A stretch of DNA of 64,000 nucleotides from Methanosphaerula subterraneus (GTDB lineage Archaea > Halobacteriota > Methanomicrobia > Methanomicrobiales > Methanospirillaceae), in NCBI RefSeq assembly GCF_052055875.1, contig NZ_CP170508.1, positions 2,108,001-2,172,000 on the forward strand. Reading direction: 5' to 3'. Positions 40,126-48,871 of this stretch are shown here, piece after piece (positions within the stretch are counted from its first letter, which is position 1; each line of letters begins with the position of its first letter). The notes below the pieces were generated by a model, which was not told where the DNA came from, made no database searches, and saw nothing but the letters and a program-made list of their open reading frames with translations. The position numbers were made by a program, and so were the translations under genes.

Positions 40126-41393
40126 AGTAATCCTCCTGCGGCCAGGGCGTCCCAGAAGCCCGGGAACGACTTGCCGACACAGGCCGGGTCCTTGATCGTG
40201 ACGTCCCCGACGGCCAGCCCGAGGACGGCGAAGGCCATCGCCGTCCGGTGGTCGTCGTGCGGGTCCACCACCCCGCCATGGAGGGGTCCGGGGTGGATGG
40301 TGATCGCGTCGGTCTCGACCTCGACCCTGCAGCCGAGGGCTCTCAGGGTCCCGGCGGTCACGGCCACCCGGTCGCTCTCCTTGTACTGGAGGTGGCCGAT
40401 GCCGGTGATGGTGGTCGGGGAGTCGGCCAGGGCGGCCACCACCGCCAGGGTCTGGACCGTGTCAGGGGCCGTGGTCATGTCGATGGAGATCCCATGGAGG
40501 GGACCGGTCCGCTCGACGGTGACGCCGCCGGCCTCCCCGGTGACCTGGCAGCCCATCATTTCAAGCGCCGAAACGAAGTGCCGGTCGCCCTGCACCGAGT
40601 TAAGGGCCAGGTTCCTGACCGTGACCTTTCCACCGAGGGCGGCGGCCAGGGCGAAGAAGTACGAGGCCGAGGAGTAATCCCCCTCCACCGTGTACTCCCG
40701 CCCCTGGTACCGGGCCGGCTGGACGGTGAAGTGGGTGTACCCCTCCCGACGGACCCGGACACCGAACGCGGCCATCACCGCACAGGTGATCTCCAGGTAC
40801 GACCGGGAGACCGGCTGCCGGGCGACCGTCAGGTCCACCGGACGGACGGCGTACGGGGCGGCCAGCAGCAGGGACGAGATGAACTGGCTGCTGATAGATC
40901 CGTCGAGGGTCGCCTCGCCGCCGACGAGCGGCCCCTGCACCCTGCAGGGCGGGTAGCCGTCTGCGGCCAGGTACCTGACCGAGCCGCCGAGCGAGCGGAT
41001 CGCGTCGCCGAGTTCTCCAATCGGCCGCTGCTGCATCCGGGCGGAGCCGGTCAGCGTGACCCCCGAGGTGCCGGTGCAGAGGAGGGCGATCGACGAGAGC
41101 AGCCGGAGGCTCGTCCCTGAGTTCTTCAGATCCAGGACGGTCCCTTCAGCGCAGTCGGGCCGGCCGCCGGTCCCCTGCACCAGGCAGCCCGAACCGGTGC
41201 CGGTGATCCTTGCCCCGAGGGTTCGGAGCCCCTCGACGGTCAGCAGGGTATCCTCCGCCATCAGGGGGTCTCGAATCAACGACTCCCCTTCGGCCAGGGC
41301 CGCCGCGATCAGGGCCCGGTGGGTGAAGGACTTGGAGGGCGGGGCGGTGAAGACCAGGTCCACCGGCCCGTGCTGCTTGAGTCTCTGTTCCAT
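40122..41393 (-). CDS. aroA: 3-phosphoshikimate 1-carboxyvinyltransferase (EPSP synthase)
   Basis: 423 aa from ATG 41393, whose A is shared with the stop of pheA (TGATG). APPSKSFTHRALIAAALA, KNSGTSLRLLSS, RPIGELGDAI, SSQFISSLLLAAP, EGDYSSASYFF and HDDHRTAMAFAVLGL are EPSP synthase signatures. Adds PEP to shikimate 3-phosphate. The upstream extension of this frame to 41639 lies inside pheA and is not conserved. Confidence 0.95.
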   Translation of the reverse strand: MEQRLKQHGPVDLVFTAPPSKSFTHRALIAAALAEGESLIRDPLMAEDTLLTVEGLRTLGARITGTGSGCLVQGTGGRPDCAEGTVLDLKNSGTSLRLLSSIALLCTGTSGVTLTGSARMQQRPIGELGDAIRSLGGSVRYLAADGYPPCRVQGPLVGGEATLDGSISSQFISSLLLAAPYAVRPVDLTVARQPVSRSYLEITCAVMAAFGVRVRREGYTHFTVQPARYQGREYTVEGDYSSASYFFALAAALGGKVTVRNLALNSVQGDRHFVSALEMMGCQVTGEAGGVTVERTGPLHGISIDMTTAPDTVQTLAVVAALADSPTTITGIGHLQYKESDRVAVTAGTLRALGCRVEVETDAITIHPGPLHGGVVDPHDDHRTAMAFAVLGLAVGDVTIKDPACVGKSFPGFWDALAAGGLL

Positions 41394-42199
41394 CAGGCCA
41401 CCTCCAGCAGCGGGTAGCACCCGAACTCCTTGACCGAGGTCATCGCTTTCAGTTCCCGGATCGCATCCTCCCACCCCGTTGAGAGAACCAGGTCGATGAA
41501 GAAGACGTAGGTGCCGATCCCCCGCTTGGACGGCCTCGATTCGATCCGTGTCAGGGTGATCCCCCTGGCCGCAAAGACCCCGAGCAGGTCGTACAGAAGC
41601 CCGGCCCGGTTCTCGTGCGGGTCGACCAGGATGCTGCACTTCGCTGCGCCGGCCGCGGGGCCGTTCCCTCTCTCTTCCCGCCGGCCGATCCTGACGAACC
41701 GGGTGGTGTTCGAGGCGCTGTTCTGAACCCCGGTCGCGACGATCGGCAGGTGGTACAGGGATGCGAGCTGCGACGAGACGATCGCCCCGGTGCCGGGGTG
41801 CTGCTCCATCGCGACGGCGCTGGCCGCGTTGCTGCTCGTCTGGACCACCGTCAGCCCTTCAGCCTCGATGAAGATGGAGCACTGCTCGTGGGTCTGCTGG
41901 TGGGCATAGATCACCATCCCGGGGTGGGGTGGTTCAGCGGCCGCCAGGCAGTGGACGACCGGCAGGTAGGCCTCGCCGGTGATCACCACCCGGTGCTGCT
42001 GCAGCCCGTCCAGGGTCGGCCCGACCCCGCCTGCCTCGCTGTTCTCGATCGGCACGACCCCGTCCCCCTCGCCGGCCTCGACGGCGGCGAAGATCCCGGT
42101 GATCGTCGGCATGAGCCGGATCTCCTCATCCTCTCTTGCGAGCCTGCCGGCCACGTGGTGGCTGAAGGTCCCCTCCGGACCGAGGGCCAGCAGCGTCAT
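41393..42199 (-). CDS. pheA: Prephenate dehydratase
   Basis: 268 aa from ATG 42199. Catalytic domain about 1-175 (LLALGPEGTFSHHVA, GVVPIENSEAGGVGPTLD, VQNSASNTTRFVRIG with the TTRF motif), then an ACT domain about 185-268 (SILVDPHENRAGLLYDLLGVFAARGITLTRIESRP), which gives feedback control by phenylalanine. No chorismate mutase domain is attached. Converts prephenate to phenylpyruvate. Confidence 0.94.
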   Translation of the reverse strand: MTLLALGPEGTFSHHVAGRLAREDEEIRLMPTITGIFAAVEAGEGDGVVPIENSEAGGVGPTLDGLQQHRVVITGEAYLPVVHCLAAAEPPHPGMVIYAHQQTHEQCSIFIEAEGLTVVQTSSNAASAVAMEQHPGTGAIVSSQLASLYHLPIVATGVQNSASNTTRFVRIGRREERGNGPAAGAAKCSILVDPHENRAGLLYDLLGVFAARGITLTRIESRPSKRGIGTYVFFIDLVLSTGWEDAIRELKAMTSVKEFGCYPLLEVA

Positions 42200-43047
42200 C
42201 GCGCCACCAGGCACTGGATCAGGTGATCGGTCTCGGCGGTCGCCTGGGGGCCGTAGATACTGTACTTTTCGGCGTTCTCCAGGAAGAACCGGGAGAACCG
42301 GTCGGGATCCCCGCTCTGCACCGACGCCCGGAGGCTCTGGACCGCCTCTTCGCAGTCGGCCAGCACCGGCCCGACGGCCGGGTTCATCTGGAGCATGTCC
42401 CCGTAGAGGCCGGCGTCCTGCGAGAGGAGCCTGCCGATCAGCCCGAGCTGGATCCGGTAGATCGGGCTCGTGTAGGTGAGCACCTCCTCGATCTCGATCC
42501 GCTGCCGCCGCATCGTGTCGGCCATGCAGAGGGTCATGAAATGGGTCAGCCCCTGGACGATCGCCATCATCCGGTCGTGGTGCTCAGGGGTCGTGACCGT
42601 GATCCGGGCGCCATCAGCCGTGAAGACCCGGACCATCGGTCCGTACCGCTCCTCAGGGGCAGTGGCCGGGGTCACGACGATCGTCTGCCCCTGCAGGGTC
42701 TCGACGCCGGGGCCGAACATCGGGTGGAGGCCGACGACGCCGGCCTTCGACCGGACCATCGCCCTGACCGGCCCGGTCTTCAGCGAGGTCAGGTCGCAGA
42801 GGAGCTGATCGGCCCGCAGCAGCGGCGCCACCTCCTCGATCACCCCGATCGTCGCCCGGATCGGCACGACGATCATCACGATGTCGCAGGGGTCCAGGAA
42901 CCGGTCGAGCGGCTGGTCGCTCTTCCGTCCCCTGGCCGCGACCTTCCAGCCGGCCCTGCGGAAGACCCCGGCAAAGAAGGAGCCCATCTGGCCGGTCCCA
43001 CCGATGATCCCGACCGTCGTCTCCTTCCCTTCTCCTTCACTGCTCAC
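42196..43047 (-). CDS. tyrA: Prephenate dehydrogenase
   Basis: 283 aa. Rossmann start VGIIGGTGQMGSFFAGVFRRAGW, DIVMIVVPIRATIGVIEEVAPLL, CDLTSLKTGPVRAM, GLHPMFGPGVETLQGQ (active-site His) and a helical C-terminal dimerisation domain. Converts prephenate to 4-hydroxyphenylpyruvate. No chorismate mutase domain is fused on either side, in contrast to some TyrA proteins. Overlaps pheA by four bases and the DHQ synthase gene by 11 bases. Confidence 0.92.
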   Translation of the reverse strand: MSSEGEGKETTVGIIGGTGQMGSFFAGVFRRAGWKVAARGRKSDQPLDRFLDPCDIVMIVVPIRATIGVIEEVAPLLRADQLLCDLTSLKTGPVRAMVRSKAGVVGLHPMFGPGVETLQGQTIVVTPATAPEERYGPMVRVFTADGARITVTTPEHHDRMMAIVQGLTHFMTLCMADTMRRQRIEIEEVLTYTSPIYRIQLGLIGRLLSQDAGLYGDMLQMNPAVGPVLADCEEAVQSLRASVQSGDPDRFSRFFLENAEKYSIYGPQATAETDHLIQCLVAR

Positions 43048-44023
43048 AGATCTGCTCCTTCACCGCGTACCCGAAGTGGCGGCCGCCCTCGGCGACCATC
43101 CCGAGCACCTGGTCGCCGGGCTTGAGGTCGACGACCGACCGGGCCTTCCCGTCCAGCCCCACGAGCCGGATCGTCTCGGCGTTCTGCAACACCAGGCCGG
43201 CCTTCACGCCGCCGGCCTCCCCTTCGACGAGCAGCAGCGGCCGCTTCTCGATCTTCAGCCTGCCGATGATCACCTCCTCGGTCCCGCCGTCGGCGGCCGC
43301 GACCGTCACCAGGTCGCCGGCCCGCAGGTCGGCCAGGTAGGCGGTCCGGTTCCCGGGGGTGAGCACGTAGGCGTGGACGGCGCCGGCGTTGACCCGGAAC
43401 GGCCGCGGGGCCACGTACGGGTTCTCGATCGTCTCGGCATGGACGAGGAAGAAGGCTGACGAGGTGTTCCCGACCAGCATCCCCTCCCCGTCGGCCAGGA
43501 TCGAGCAGGTGTCGATGCAGACCCGGTCGCCCATCCCCAGCTGCCTGACGGCTGTCAGCGTGAACGGGACGAGCGGCACCTTCGCGCCGGCCCCCCGGAC
43601 CATCGCCGCGACCGTCCTGATCACCCCGGGGTCGGTGGTCGTCAGCACCACGCCGGCGACCCCCTGCTCGAGGATCGTCAGGGCCAGCCGGGCCTCCTCG
43701 GCGCTGCCGACCGCCGCATAGATCCGGTCCGACTGGGCGACCAGGTTCTCGAGCGGGATGACGGTCCAGTCCTTCGTGGAGACGACGACCGGTCCGAGCT
43801 TCGCCTTCTCCAGGCATTCCTCCTCGCTGGCCTTGTCCTTGATCGTGACCATCGAGACGTCCTTCCCGGGGACCAGGTCCCCGTCAGGGGCGATCGTCGT
43901 CACCTTCGCCAGCACCTTCACCTTCGCTGCCTCGTCGACGATGATCGCATCCACGCCGGCCTCCAGGGCCGCCGTCGCGAGGTCCTTGTTCCAGCAGGAG
44001 AGGTCCACCCAGAGCTGTTTCAT
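43037..44023 (-). CDS. aroB': 3-dehydroquinate synthase II
   Basis: 328 aa from ATG 44023 (MKQLWVDLSCWNK); longer readings in this frame are out-of-frame shadows of the previous gene. Matches the archaeal enzyme of the MJ1249 type: KVTTIAPDGDLVPGKDVSMVTIKDKASEEECL, ENLVAQSDRIYAAVGSAEEARLAL, GDRVCIDTCSILADGEGMLVGNTSSAFFLVHAET, NPYVAPRPFRVNAGAVHAY. Oxidises and cyclises the ADH-derived sugar to 3-dehydroquinate with NAD. Unrelated to bacterial AroB. Confidence 0.95.
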   Translation of the reverse strand: MKQLWVDLSCWNKDLATAALEAGVDAIIVDEAAKVKVLAKVTTIAPDGDLVPGKDVSMVTIKDKASEEECLEKAKLGPVVVSTKDWTVIPLENLVAQSDRIYAAVGSAEEARLALTILEQGVAGVVLTTTDPGVIRTVAAMVRGAGAKVPLVPFTLTAVRQLGMGDRVCIDTCSILADGEGMLVGNTSSAFFLVHAETIENPYVAPRPFRVNAGAVHAYVLTPGNRTAYLADLRAGDLVTVAAADGGTEEVIIGRLKIEKRPLLLVEGEAGGVKAGLVLQNAETIRLVGLDGKARSVVDLKPGDQVLGMVAEGGRHFGYAVKEQICEQ

Positions 44024-44802
44024 GGCTGCTCCAGGGCTTCCTTCGGCGAGACCTGCCGGTGGACCACGCTGCAGATCGCATGGACGAACTCGCGGGGCTG
44101 CTCCCGCTGGAAGGCGTTCCGCCCAGCACAGACCCCGGCACCCCCGGCTGCGACCGAGTCCCGGATCGTCTCCAGGGTCTCGAGGTCGCCGGCCTTCTCC
44201 CCGCCGGCGATCAGCACCGGCACCGAGCAGGCCTTGACGATCCGTGCGAACGAGACCGGGTCGCCGGTGTAGGTGGTCTTGATCAGGTCGGCGCCGAGTT
44301 CCTCGGCGACCCTGACGCAGTGGCCGACCGAAGCCGGGCTGGACCCGTCGACCCCCTGGCCGCGGGCGTAGATCATGATCAGCAGCGGCATCCCCCACCG
44401 GGTGCAGTCCCGGGAGATCTCCCCGGCCGCTTCGAGCATCTTCGACTCGTTCGGCGCCCCGAGGTTGATATGGATCGAGACACCATCGGCTCCGAGGGCG
44501 ATCGCCTCCTCGACGGTGCAGACCAGCACCTTGTCGTTGGGGTCGGGATTCAGCGAGGTCGAGGCCGAGAGGTGGACGATCAGCCCGATGTCGCGGCCGT
44601 GCCGGCGGTGGCCGGTCTTGACGATCCCCTTGTGGAGGATGATCGCATTGGCCCCGCCGTCGCTGACCTGCGAGATCGTCTCGGTCATGTTCAACAGCCC
44701 TTCGATCTGCCCCATTGAGAACCCGTGATCCATCGGGACGATGACGGCCCGGCCGGTGTTCCGGTCGAGGATCCGCTCCATCCTGATCTCCTTTCCAATC
44801 AT
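44020..44802 (-). CDS. 2-amino-3,7-dideoxy-D-threo-hept-6-ulosonate (ADH) synthase
   Basis: 260 aa. IGKEIRMERILDRNTGRAVIVPMDHGFSMG, GGANAIILHKGIVKTGHR, GLIVHLSASTSLNPDPNDKVLVCTVEEA, GADLIKTTYTGDPVSFA (Schiff-base Lys in LIKTTY) and GAGVCAGRNAFQ follow the archaeal class I aldolase family (archetype MJ0400). First step of the archaeal shikimate route. Overlaps both neighbours by four bases. A paralogue lies directly upstream. Confidence 0.92.
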   Translation of the reverse strand: MIGKEIRMERILDRNTGRAVIVPMDHGFSMGQIEGLLNMTETISQVSDGGANAIILHKGIVKTGHRRHGRDIGLIVHLSASTSLNPDPNDKVLVCTVEEAIALGADGVSIHINLGAPNESKMLEAAGEISRDCTRWGMPLLIMIYARGQGVDGSSPASVGHCVRVAEELGADLIKTTYTGDPVSFARIVKACSVPVLIAGGEKAGDLETLETIRDSVAAGGAGVCAGRNAFQREQPREFVHAICSVVHRQVSPKEALEQP

Positions 44803-45596
44803 AATCGCTCTCCGATGATCTCCATTGCTTCAGTGGCGGTCCGGCCCTCGTGGACGATCGCGGCCGCTGCCTGGACGAAGAGGGTCGGCGATTTGTGCTG
44901 GAACGCGTTCCGCCCGATCGAGATCCCCATCGCCCCGCCCTCCATCGCTCCCTCGATCAGCTGCAGGGTGGTCAGGTCGTCGCTCTTCGCCCCGCCGGCC
45001 ACCACCACCGGCACCGGACATCCGCCGGTCACCTCCCGGAACGAGTCAGGGTCGCCGGTGTAGACGGTCTTCACGATGTCGGCCCCCAGCTCGGCGGCCA
45101 CCCTGGCGGCCAGCTTCACATGCTCGACGTCGTGCTCGTCGACGATATTTCTCCCCCGCGGGTACATCATCGCGAGGAGGGGCATCCCCCACTCCATGCA
45201 CTGGATGGCAACCCTGCCGAGGTCCTCGAGCATCCTGGCTTCAGAGTCGGCCCCGATGTTCACGTGCATCGAGACGGCGTCGGCTCCCATCTTCAACGCG
45301 TTGGTGACGGTGTTGACGAGCACCTTGTCGTTGGGGTCCGGCCCGATGGAGGTCGAGGCCGAGAGATGGAGGATCAGCCCGATGTCCGGGCCGCTCATCC
45401 GGTGGCCGTAGAGGGCCAGGCCGATGTGGCCGAGGACGGCGTTCGCTCCTCCGGTCGCCACCTGGTTCACGGCCAGGTCCAGGTTGGTGAGACCTGCGAT
45501 CGGGCCGTTGCTGACGCCGTGGTCCATCGGGACGATGATCGTTCTTCTGGTCTGGCGGTTCATTATACGTTCAAGACGGATCTGTTTACCTCTCAT
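44799..45596 (-). CDS. ADH synthase/class I aldolase paralogue
   Basis: 265 aa from ATG 45596. Same family as the next gene: GKQIRLERIMNRQTRRTIIVPMDHGVSNG, GGANAVLGHIGLALYGHR, LSASTSIGPDPNDKVLVNT, LGADIVKTVYTGD (Schiff-base Lys) and GAMGISIGRNAFQH. The active-site Lys-x-x-Tyr is kept in both. One copy may be the ADH synthase and the other a fructose-1,6-bisphosphate aldolase/transaldolase-like enzyme delivering the sugar precursor. Which is which cannot be told here. First gene of the cluster. Confidence 0.88.
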   Translation of the reverse strand: MRGKQIRLERIMNRQTRRTIIVPMDHGVSNGPIAGLTNLDLAVNQVATGGANAVLGHIGLALYGHRMSGPDIGLILHLSASTSIGPDPNDKVLVNTVTNALKMGADAVSMHVNIGADSEARMLEDLGRVAIQCMEWGMPLLAMMYPRGRNIVDEHDVEHVKLAARVAAELGADIVKTVYTGDPDSFREVTGGCPVPVVVAGGAKSDDLTTLQLIEGAMEGGAMGISIGRNAFQHKSPTLFVQAAAAIVHEGRTATEAMEIIGERL

Positions 45597-45923
45597 AATA
45601 CAACACCTCGCCCCCTGTGCAGCACGCTGGACAGGGAGTTCAAAACTGATAAAAGCGATAGAACGCGTCCGCTCTGAAGGAAAGCATACCAGAAAGACGG
45701 TCGATCGCAGGTTGATGCTGGCAGGAGCTGTTGGTGTTCTTGCCTGTCTGGTGATTCTGTGCACGGCTAGCTGAGATAAAAACAGTCACCGGCGAAAAAA
45801 CATTCACCACACATGGATGTATCTTTCTGTACTGGATAAGATAAACCTGCCGGTCATCCGCCCCCGTTCCAATGGTATTATCTGTCTCCTCCCCGATGGT
45901 ATATCAGTGCGTGGTGGGCTTTG
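45597..45923. other. Divergent gap between aromatic cluster and AI-2E transporter
   Basis: 327 bp without a convincing gene. It must hold the promoters of the eight-gene aromatic operon (minus) and of the transporter (plus). AT-rich TATA-like elements are seen near 45774-45784 (GATAAAAAC) and 45838-45845 (GATAAACC). No attenuator or riboswitch is obvious. Confidence 0.5.
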
Positions 45924-46961
45924 ATGCAGCGGGACCGGATTGAGCAGTGGCTGATTGTGCTGGTGATCGCAGGGATCCTGGTGCTGACCACGGTCGCGTT
46001 CTTCCCGCTGCTCGGGATCGTCCTCTTCGCCCTCTCGGTCGCCATGGTTTCAATGCCGCTCCACCGTTGGTTTCTGCGGTACATGCGCCCCTCGTTCTCT
46101 GCCGTCCTGGTCACGGCCTGTGTCGGGCTCGTGCTGACCGTCTGTACGGCGGCCACGGTGGCCGTGCTCATCGAGAACAGCGGCTTCATCCAGCTGGTGG
46201 TCCAGACGATCCTGAACTGGGTGGTGACCGCCCAGGGGGGGTCCATCCCGCTGGGGATCCCGGTCGACGCAGCCCAGGTCACCTCCGAGGTGAACGATCT
46301 GATCGCGCAGTTCACCACCTCCCTCCGTTCCTGGGTCGAGCAGGTCCCGGGCCTGCTGATGGACGTCGTGATCTTCTTCCTGGCGCTGTACCTCTTCCTC
46401 GAACAGGGCGAGCGGCTCTGGCTCGAGATCCTCCGCAACATCCCGGCCCGGGGTCGGCGGGTCGCCTCCCGTTTCTCAGAGATGGCCGTCGACACGATGT
46501 ACTCGGTCTACGTCGTCCACCTGGCGATCGCGGTCGTCACCTTCTTCATCTCGATCCCGTTCTTCATGGTGCTCGGGTACGAGCACGTCCTCTTCTTCTC
46601 GCTCCTCTGCGGGGTCTTCCAGCTGGTCCCGTTCCTTGGGCAGACGGTGGTCCTCCTCTTTGTCGGGGGGTACGCGCTCGCCCTCGGGGACATCCGCGGG
46701 ATCCTGCTGGTGATCTTCATCGGCTACCCGATCGCAGCGATTCCGGACGTGGTGATGCGGCCGCTGCTGATGGGGCAGAAGGTGCAGGTCCACGCCGCGA
46801 TCCTGTTCATCGGATTCTTCGGGGGGATCGCGGTGATGGGGGCGATCGGGTTCGTGCTCGGCCCGCTGCTGATGGCGCTGCTGGTCGCGGCCTACAAGAT
46901 CGCGATCGAGGAGTTCGGGGCCGGCCCGGACGGTGATAAGGATAATAACGATTCCGGATGA
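45924..46961 (+). CDS. AI-2E family transporter (PerM-like)
   Basis: 345 aa from ATG 45924 (a TTG one codon before is also in frame). Several membrane helices: LIVLVIAGILVLTTVAFFPLLGIVLFALSVAMVSMPL at the start, a soluble-looking middle (about 110-140), and the conserved C-terminal block GVFQLVPFLGQTVVLL, GYPIAAIPDVVMRPLLMG, IGFVLGPLLMALLVAAYKI. Family members export small solutes or act as Na/H antiporters; the substrate here is open. Confidence 0.88.
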   Translation: MQRDRIEQWLIVLVIAGILVLTTVAFFPLLGIVLFALSVAMVSMPLHRWFLRYMRPSFSAVLVTACVGLVLTVCTAATVAVLIENSGFIQLVVQTILNWVVTAQGGSIPLGIPVDAAQVTSEVNDLIAQFTTSLRSWVEQVPGLLMDVVIFFLALYLFLEQGERLWLEILRNIPARGRRVASRFSEMAVDTMYSVYVVHLAIAVVTFFISIPFFMVLGYEHVLFFSLLCGVFQLVPFLGQTVVLLFVGGYALALGDIRGILLVIFIGYPIAAIPDVVMRPLLMGQKVQVHAAILFIGFFGGIAVMGAIGFVLGPLLMALLVAAYKIAIEEFGAGPDGDKDNNDSG

Positions 46962-46978
46962 GTATATACAGAACCAGT

Positions 46979-47063
46979 GCGAGGGTAGTCAAGCCTGGTC
47001 AACGGCGCTGGATTTAGGGTCCAGTCTCGAAGGAGTTCAAGGGTTCGAATCCCTTCCCTCGCA
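46979..47063 (+). tRNA. tRNA-Leu (TAG)
   Basis: 85 nt. Acceptor stem GCGAGGG/CCCTCGC, discriminator A at 47063. Anticodon stem CTGGA/TCCAG with loop TTTAGGG, anticodon TAG. A long variable arm (TCTCGAAGGAG) follows, then T arm AAGGG TTCGAAT CCCTT. It reads CUA leucine codons. A T-run at 47097-47102 may end it. Confidence 0.95.
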
Positions 47064-47303
47064 TCAGGATGCGAAGTCAGAGTCGTTCTGTATTCCTTTT
47101 TTACTTCATCTCAATCAGATATTCGTATCCGATTGGTCAGAAATGATGCGCTCAACACGATAGTTGAACACGAGAGGTCAGTCACGGTTGCTGTGCAGGT
47201 GGGGATACACGTATGAACGATCGAGTGATTCGGCGACGGTACCCCGTTCCGACCGCAATGCTCTTGAAACATCGGAGGGTTACACTGTTGTTTAGTGCAT
47301 ATC

Positions 47304-48401
47304 ATGAACAACGCTAGATTTTTTTGCGGGCCGAATGATACTCCTCCTCTTGAAGCCCTTGGCTGGAACAGGGATCTAGCTTCGGCATTTACACGCTACT
47401 CCGGCCGGTACATTCCCGGAAGGGTGGCATGCCGTCAACGAACCCACTATGAGGTCTTCATTGAAGGAGGTACGCTCAACGCCGGGATCTCGGGGGCACT
47501 GCGCCGCGCCGGTCATATCCCGGTGGTGGGCGATTTTGTCGCCCTCCACAGCCGGCCTGAAGCCGGGGTTTCGACGATCGTGGATATCCTGCCGAGGAAG
47601 ACGACCTTTACCCGCGGCGTTCCCGGTAAAGATGGTGTGGATCAGGTCATTGCTGCAAATATCGACACGGTTTTTATTGTGACTGCAGCCGGCCGTGATT
47701 TGAATGCCCGACGTCTTGAACGGTATCTCGCGCTCGTTCATGCATCCGGAGCGCACCCGGTCATCATCATCAATAAAGCCGATCTGGCCGACACTCCTGA
47801 CCTGCTCGCAGAGACGATCTCACCGGTGACCGCGGGCGTCCCGGTCATCACCCTCAGCGCCCTGACCCGTGCCGGCCTCTCACTGCTTGAAGCGTATCTC
47901 CTGCCCGGTATCACCGTGGCACTGATCGGGTCTTCCGGTGTAGGAAAATCAACACTCATCAATGCATTGCTGGAACAGACCGTGCAGGATACCAACCCGG
48001 TCCGGGAATCTGATGGGAGAGGGCGCCATAAGACCACGGTCCGCCAGCTCTTCATCCTGCAAAACGGTGCACTCGTTATCGATAATCCCGGTTTGAGGGA
48101 AGTCGGGATCGGGACTGCCGGTTCCGGCATCAGCGAGACATTTGTCGATATCGGGAGACTGGCGGAGGGTTGCCGGTTCTCGGACTGCCGCCATGAGCAG
48201 GAGCCGGGCTGTGCGGTTCGCGAAGCGGTCATGCAGGGGGATCTTACGCAGGAACGTCTCGACAACTATCTCCGGCTGACAAAAGAGCAGACATTCGAAG
48301 TGGAAAAAACGGAGATCGGGCTTGTCCGGTACGAGAGAAAACGGTGGAAGGCGATCTCGATTCTGGCGCGGAACCTGTCTAAAGGAAAGAGCCGGTTCTG
48401 A
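47304..48401 (+). CDS. rsgA: Ribosome small-subunit-dependent GTPase
   Basis: 365 aa from ATG 47304. Circularly permuted GTPase: OB-like N-terminal domain (HYEVFIEGGTLNAGIS...GDFVALHS), G4 IINKADL, G5 ITLSA, then G1 GSSGVGKSTLINALL and G3 VIDNPGLRE, and a C-terminal zinc site CRFSDCRHEQEPGC. This is RsgA (YjeQ), a 30S maturation factor in bacteria. It is rare among archaea, and the gene has a lower GC content than its neighbours, so transfer from bacteria is plausible. Confidence 0.9.
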   Translation: MNNARFFCGPNDTPPLEALGWNRDLASAFTRYSGRYIPGRVACRQRTHYEVFIEGGTLNAGISGALRRAGHIPVVGDFVALHSRPEAGVSTIVDILPRKTTFTRGVPGKDGVDQVIAANIDTVFIVTAAGRDLNARRLERYLALVHASGAHPVIIINKADLADTPDLLAETISPVTAGVPVITLSALTRAGLSLLEAYLLPGITVALIGSSGVGKSTLINALLEQTVQDTNPVRESDGRGRHKTTVRQLFILQNGALVIDNPGLREVGIGTAGSGISETFVDIGRLAEGCRFSDCRHEQEPGCAVREAVMQGDLTQERLDNYLRLTKEQTFEVEKTEIGLVRYERKRWKAISILARNLSKGKSRF

Positions 48402-48743
48402 TACCGGCGGAGGCAGCCATTCCGGCCGGACCCGGTCAGCACCTCCTGCCGCAACCGGGAGTTCGGGGCCCACATGCTGAACCAGGCCGGCGCCCCGGCC
48501 CTGAACACGCCTGCCAGTGCAAGGTCACCATGATCCTCCATCACCTCACGAAGGGGATTCGATCAGGCTCCTTTCTGGAATACTCCATTTTTTTGGTCAT
48601 TCGCCGTGTCCTCTCTCTCTTCTCGATGCCTGGGACGGTCTCCGGACTGTATCGATACCCGGCGAACCCGGACGGGCTCGCGATCACGTCGCCGCCTCCT
48701 CGATCGGTTCGCGAGCATGCGAGCCGTCGACCAAGGTACCTGA

Positions 48744-48764
48744 GGTCTGCGTTGACCGCAGACC
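48744..48764. promoter_or_regulatory. Inverted repeat upstream of the SRAP gene
   Basis: GGTCTGCG, TTGAC spacer, CGCAGACC: perfect 8-bp arms, 20 bp upstream of the 22-bp palindrome. May be a regulator site or a small RNA hairpin. Confidence 0.5.
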
Positions 48765-48784
48765 GCTTCTCCGGAGTTCTCTCT

Positions 48785-48806
48785 ATGGAACGGGTACCCG
48801 TTCCAT
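48785..48806. promoter_or_regulatory. 22-bp perfect palindrome upstream of the SRAP gene
   Basis: ATGGAACGGGT followed directly by its reverse complement ACCCGTTCCAT. No spacer. It lies 66-87 bp in front of the SRAP start, where an operator for a DNA-damage-type gene would be expected, so it is a good candidate for a dimeric repressor site. Confidence 0.55.
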
Positions 48807-48871
48807 CATCCCCGGCGTTCGACGGATCAGGGCACAGGTTATTATCTTCCAGAGCGAGATGAGTGGTTGTC

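Larger units (their letters stand above)
48402..48871. other. 470-bp gap with two strong inverted repeats
   Basis: No protein gene is convincing here. The interval holds an 8-bp-arm repeat at 48744-48764 and a 22-bp perfect palindrome at 48785-48806, both close to the SRAP gene. Frames at 48517-48903 and 48541-48915 show no conserved motif. Confidence 0.5.

Noticed and set aside
42196..43047. Chorismate mutase domain in TyrA
   Set aside because: The protein starts at once with the Rossmann motif and is too short for a fused mutase; PheA has none either.
44024..44398. N-terminal extension of DHQ synthase II
   Set aside because: Basic low-complexity shadow of the upstream ADH synthase gene; the enzyme starts with MKQLWVDLSCW at 44023.
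45424..45774. Plus-strand frame of 116 codons with hydrophobic end
   Set aside because: Most of it is antisense of the ADH synthase paralogue; no start signal or motif.
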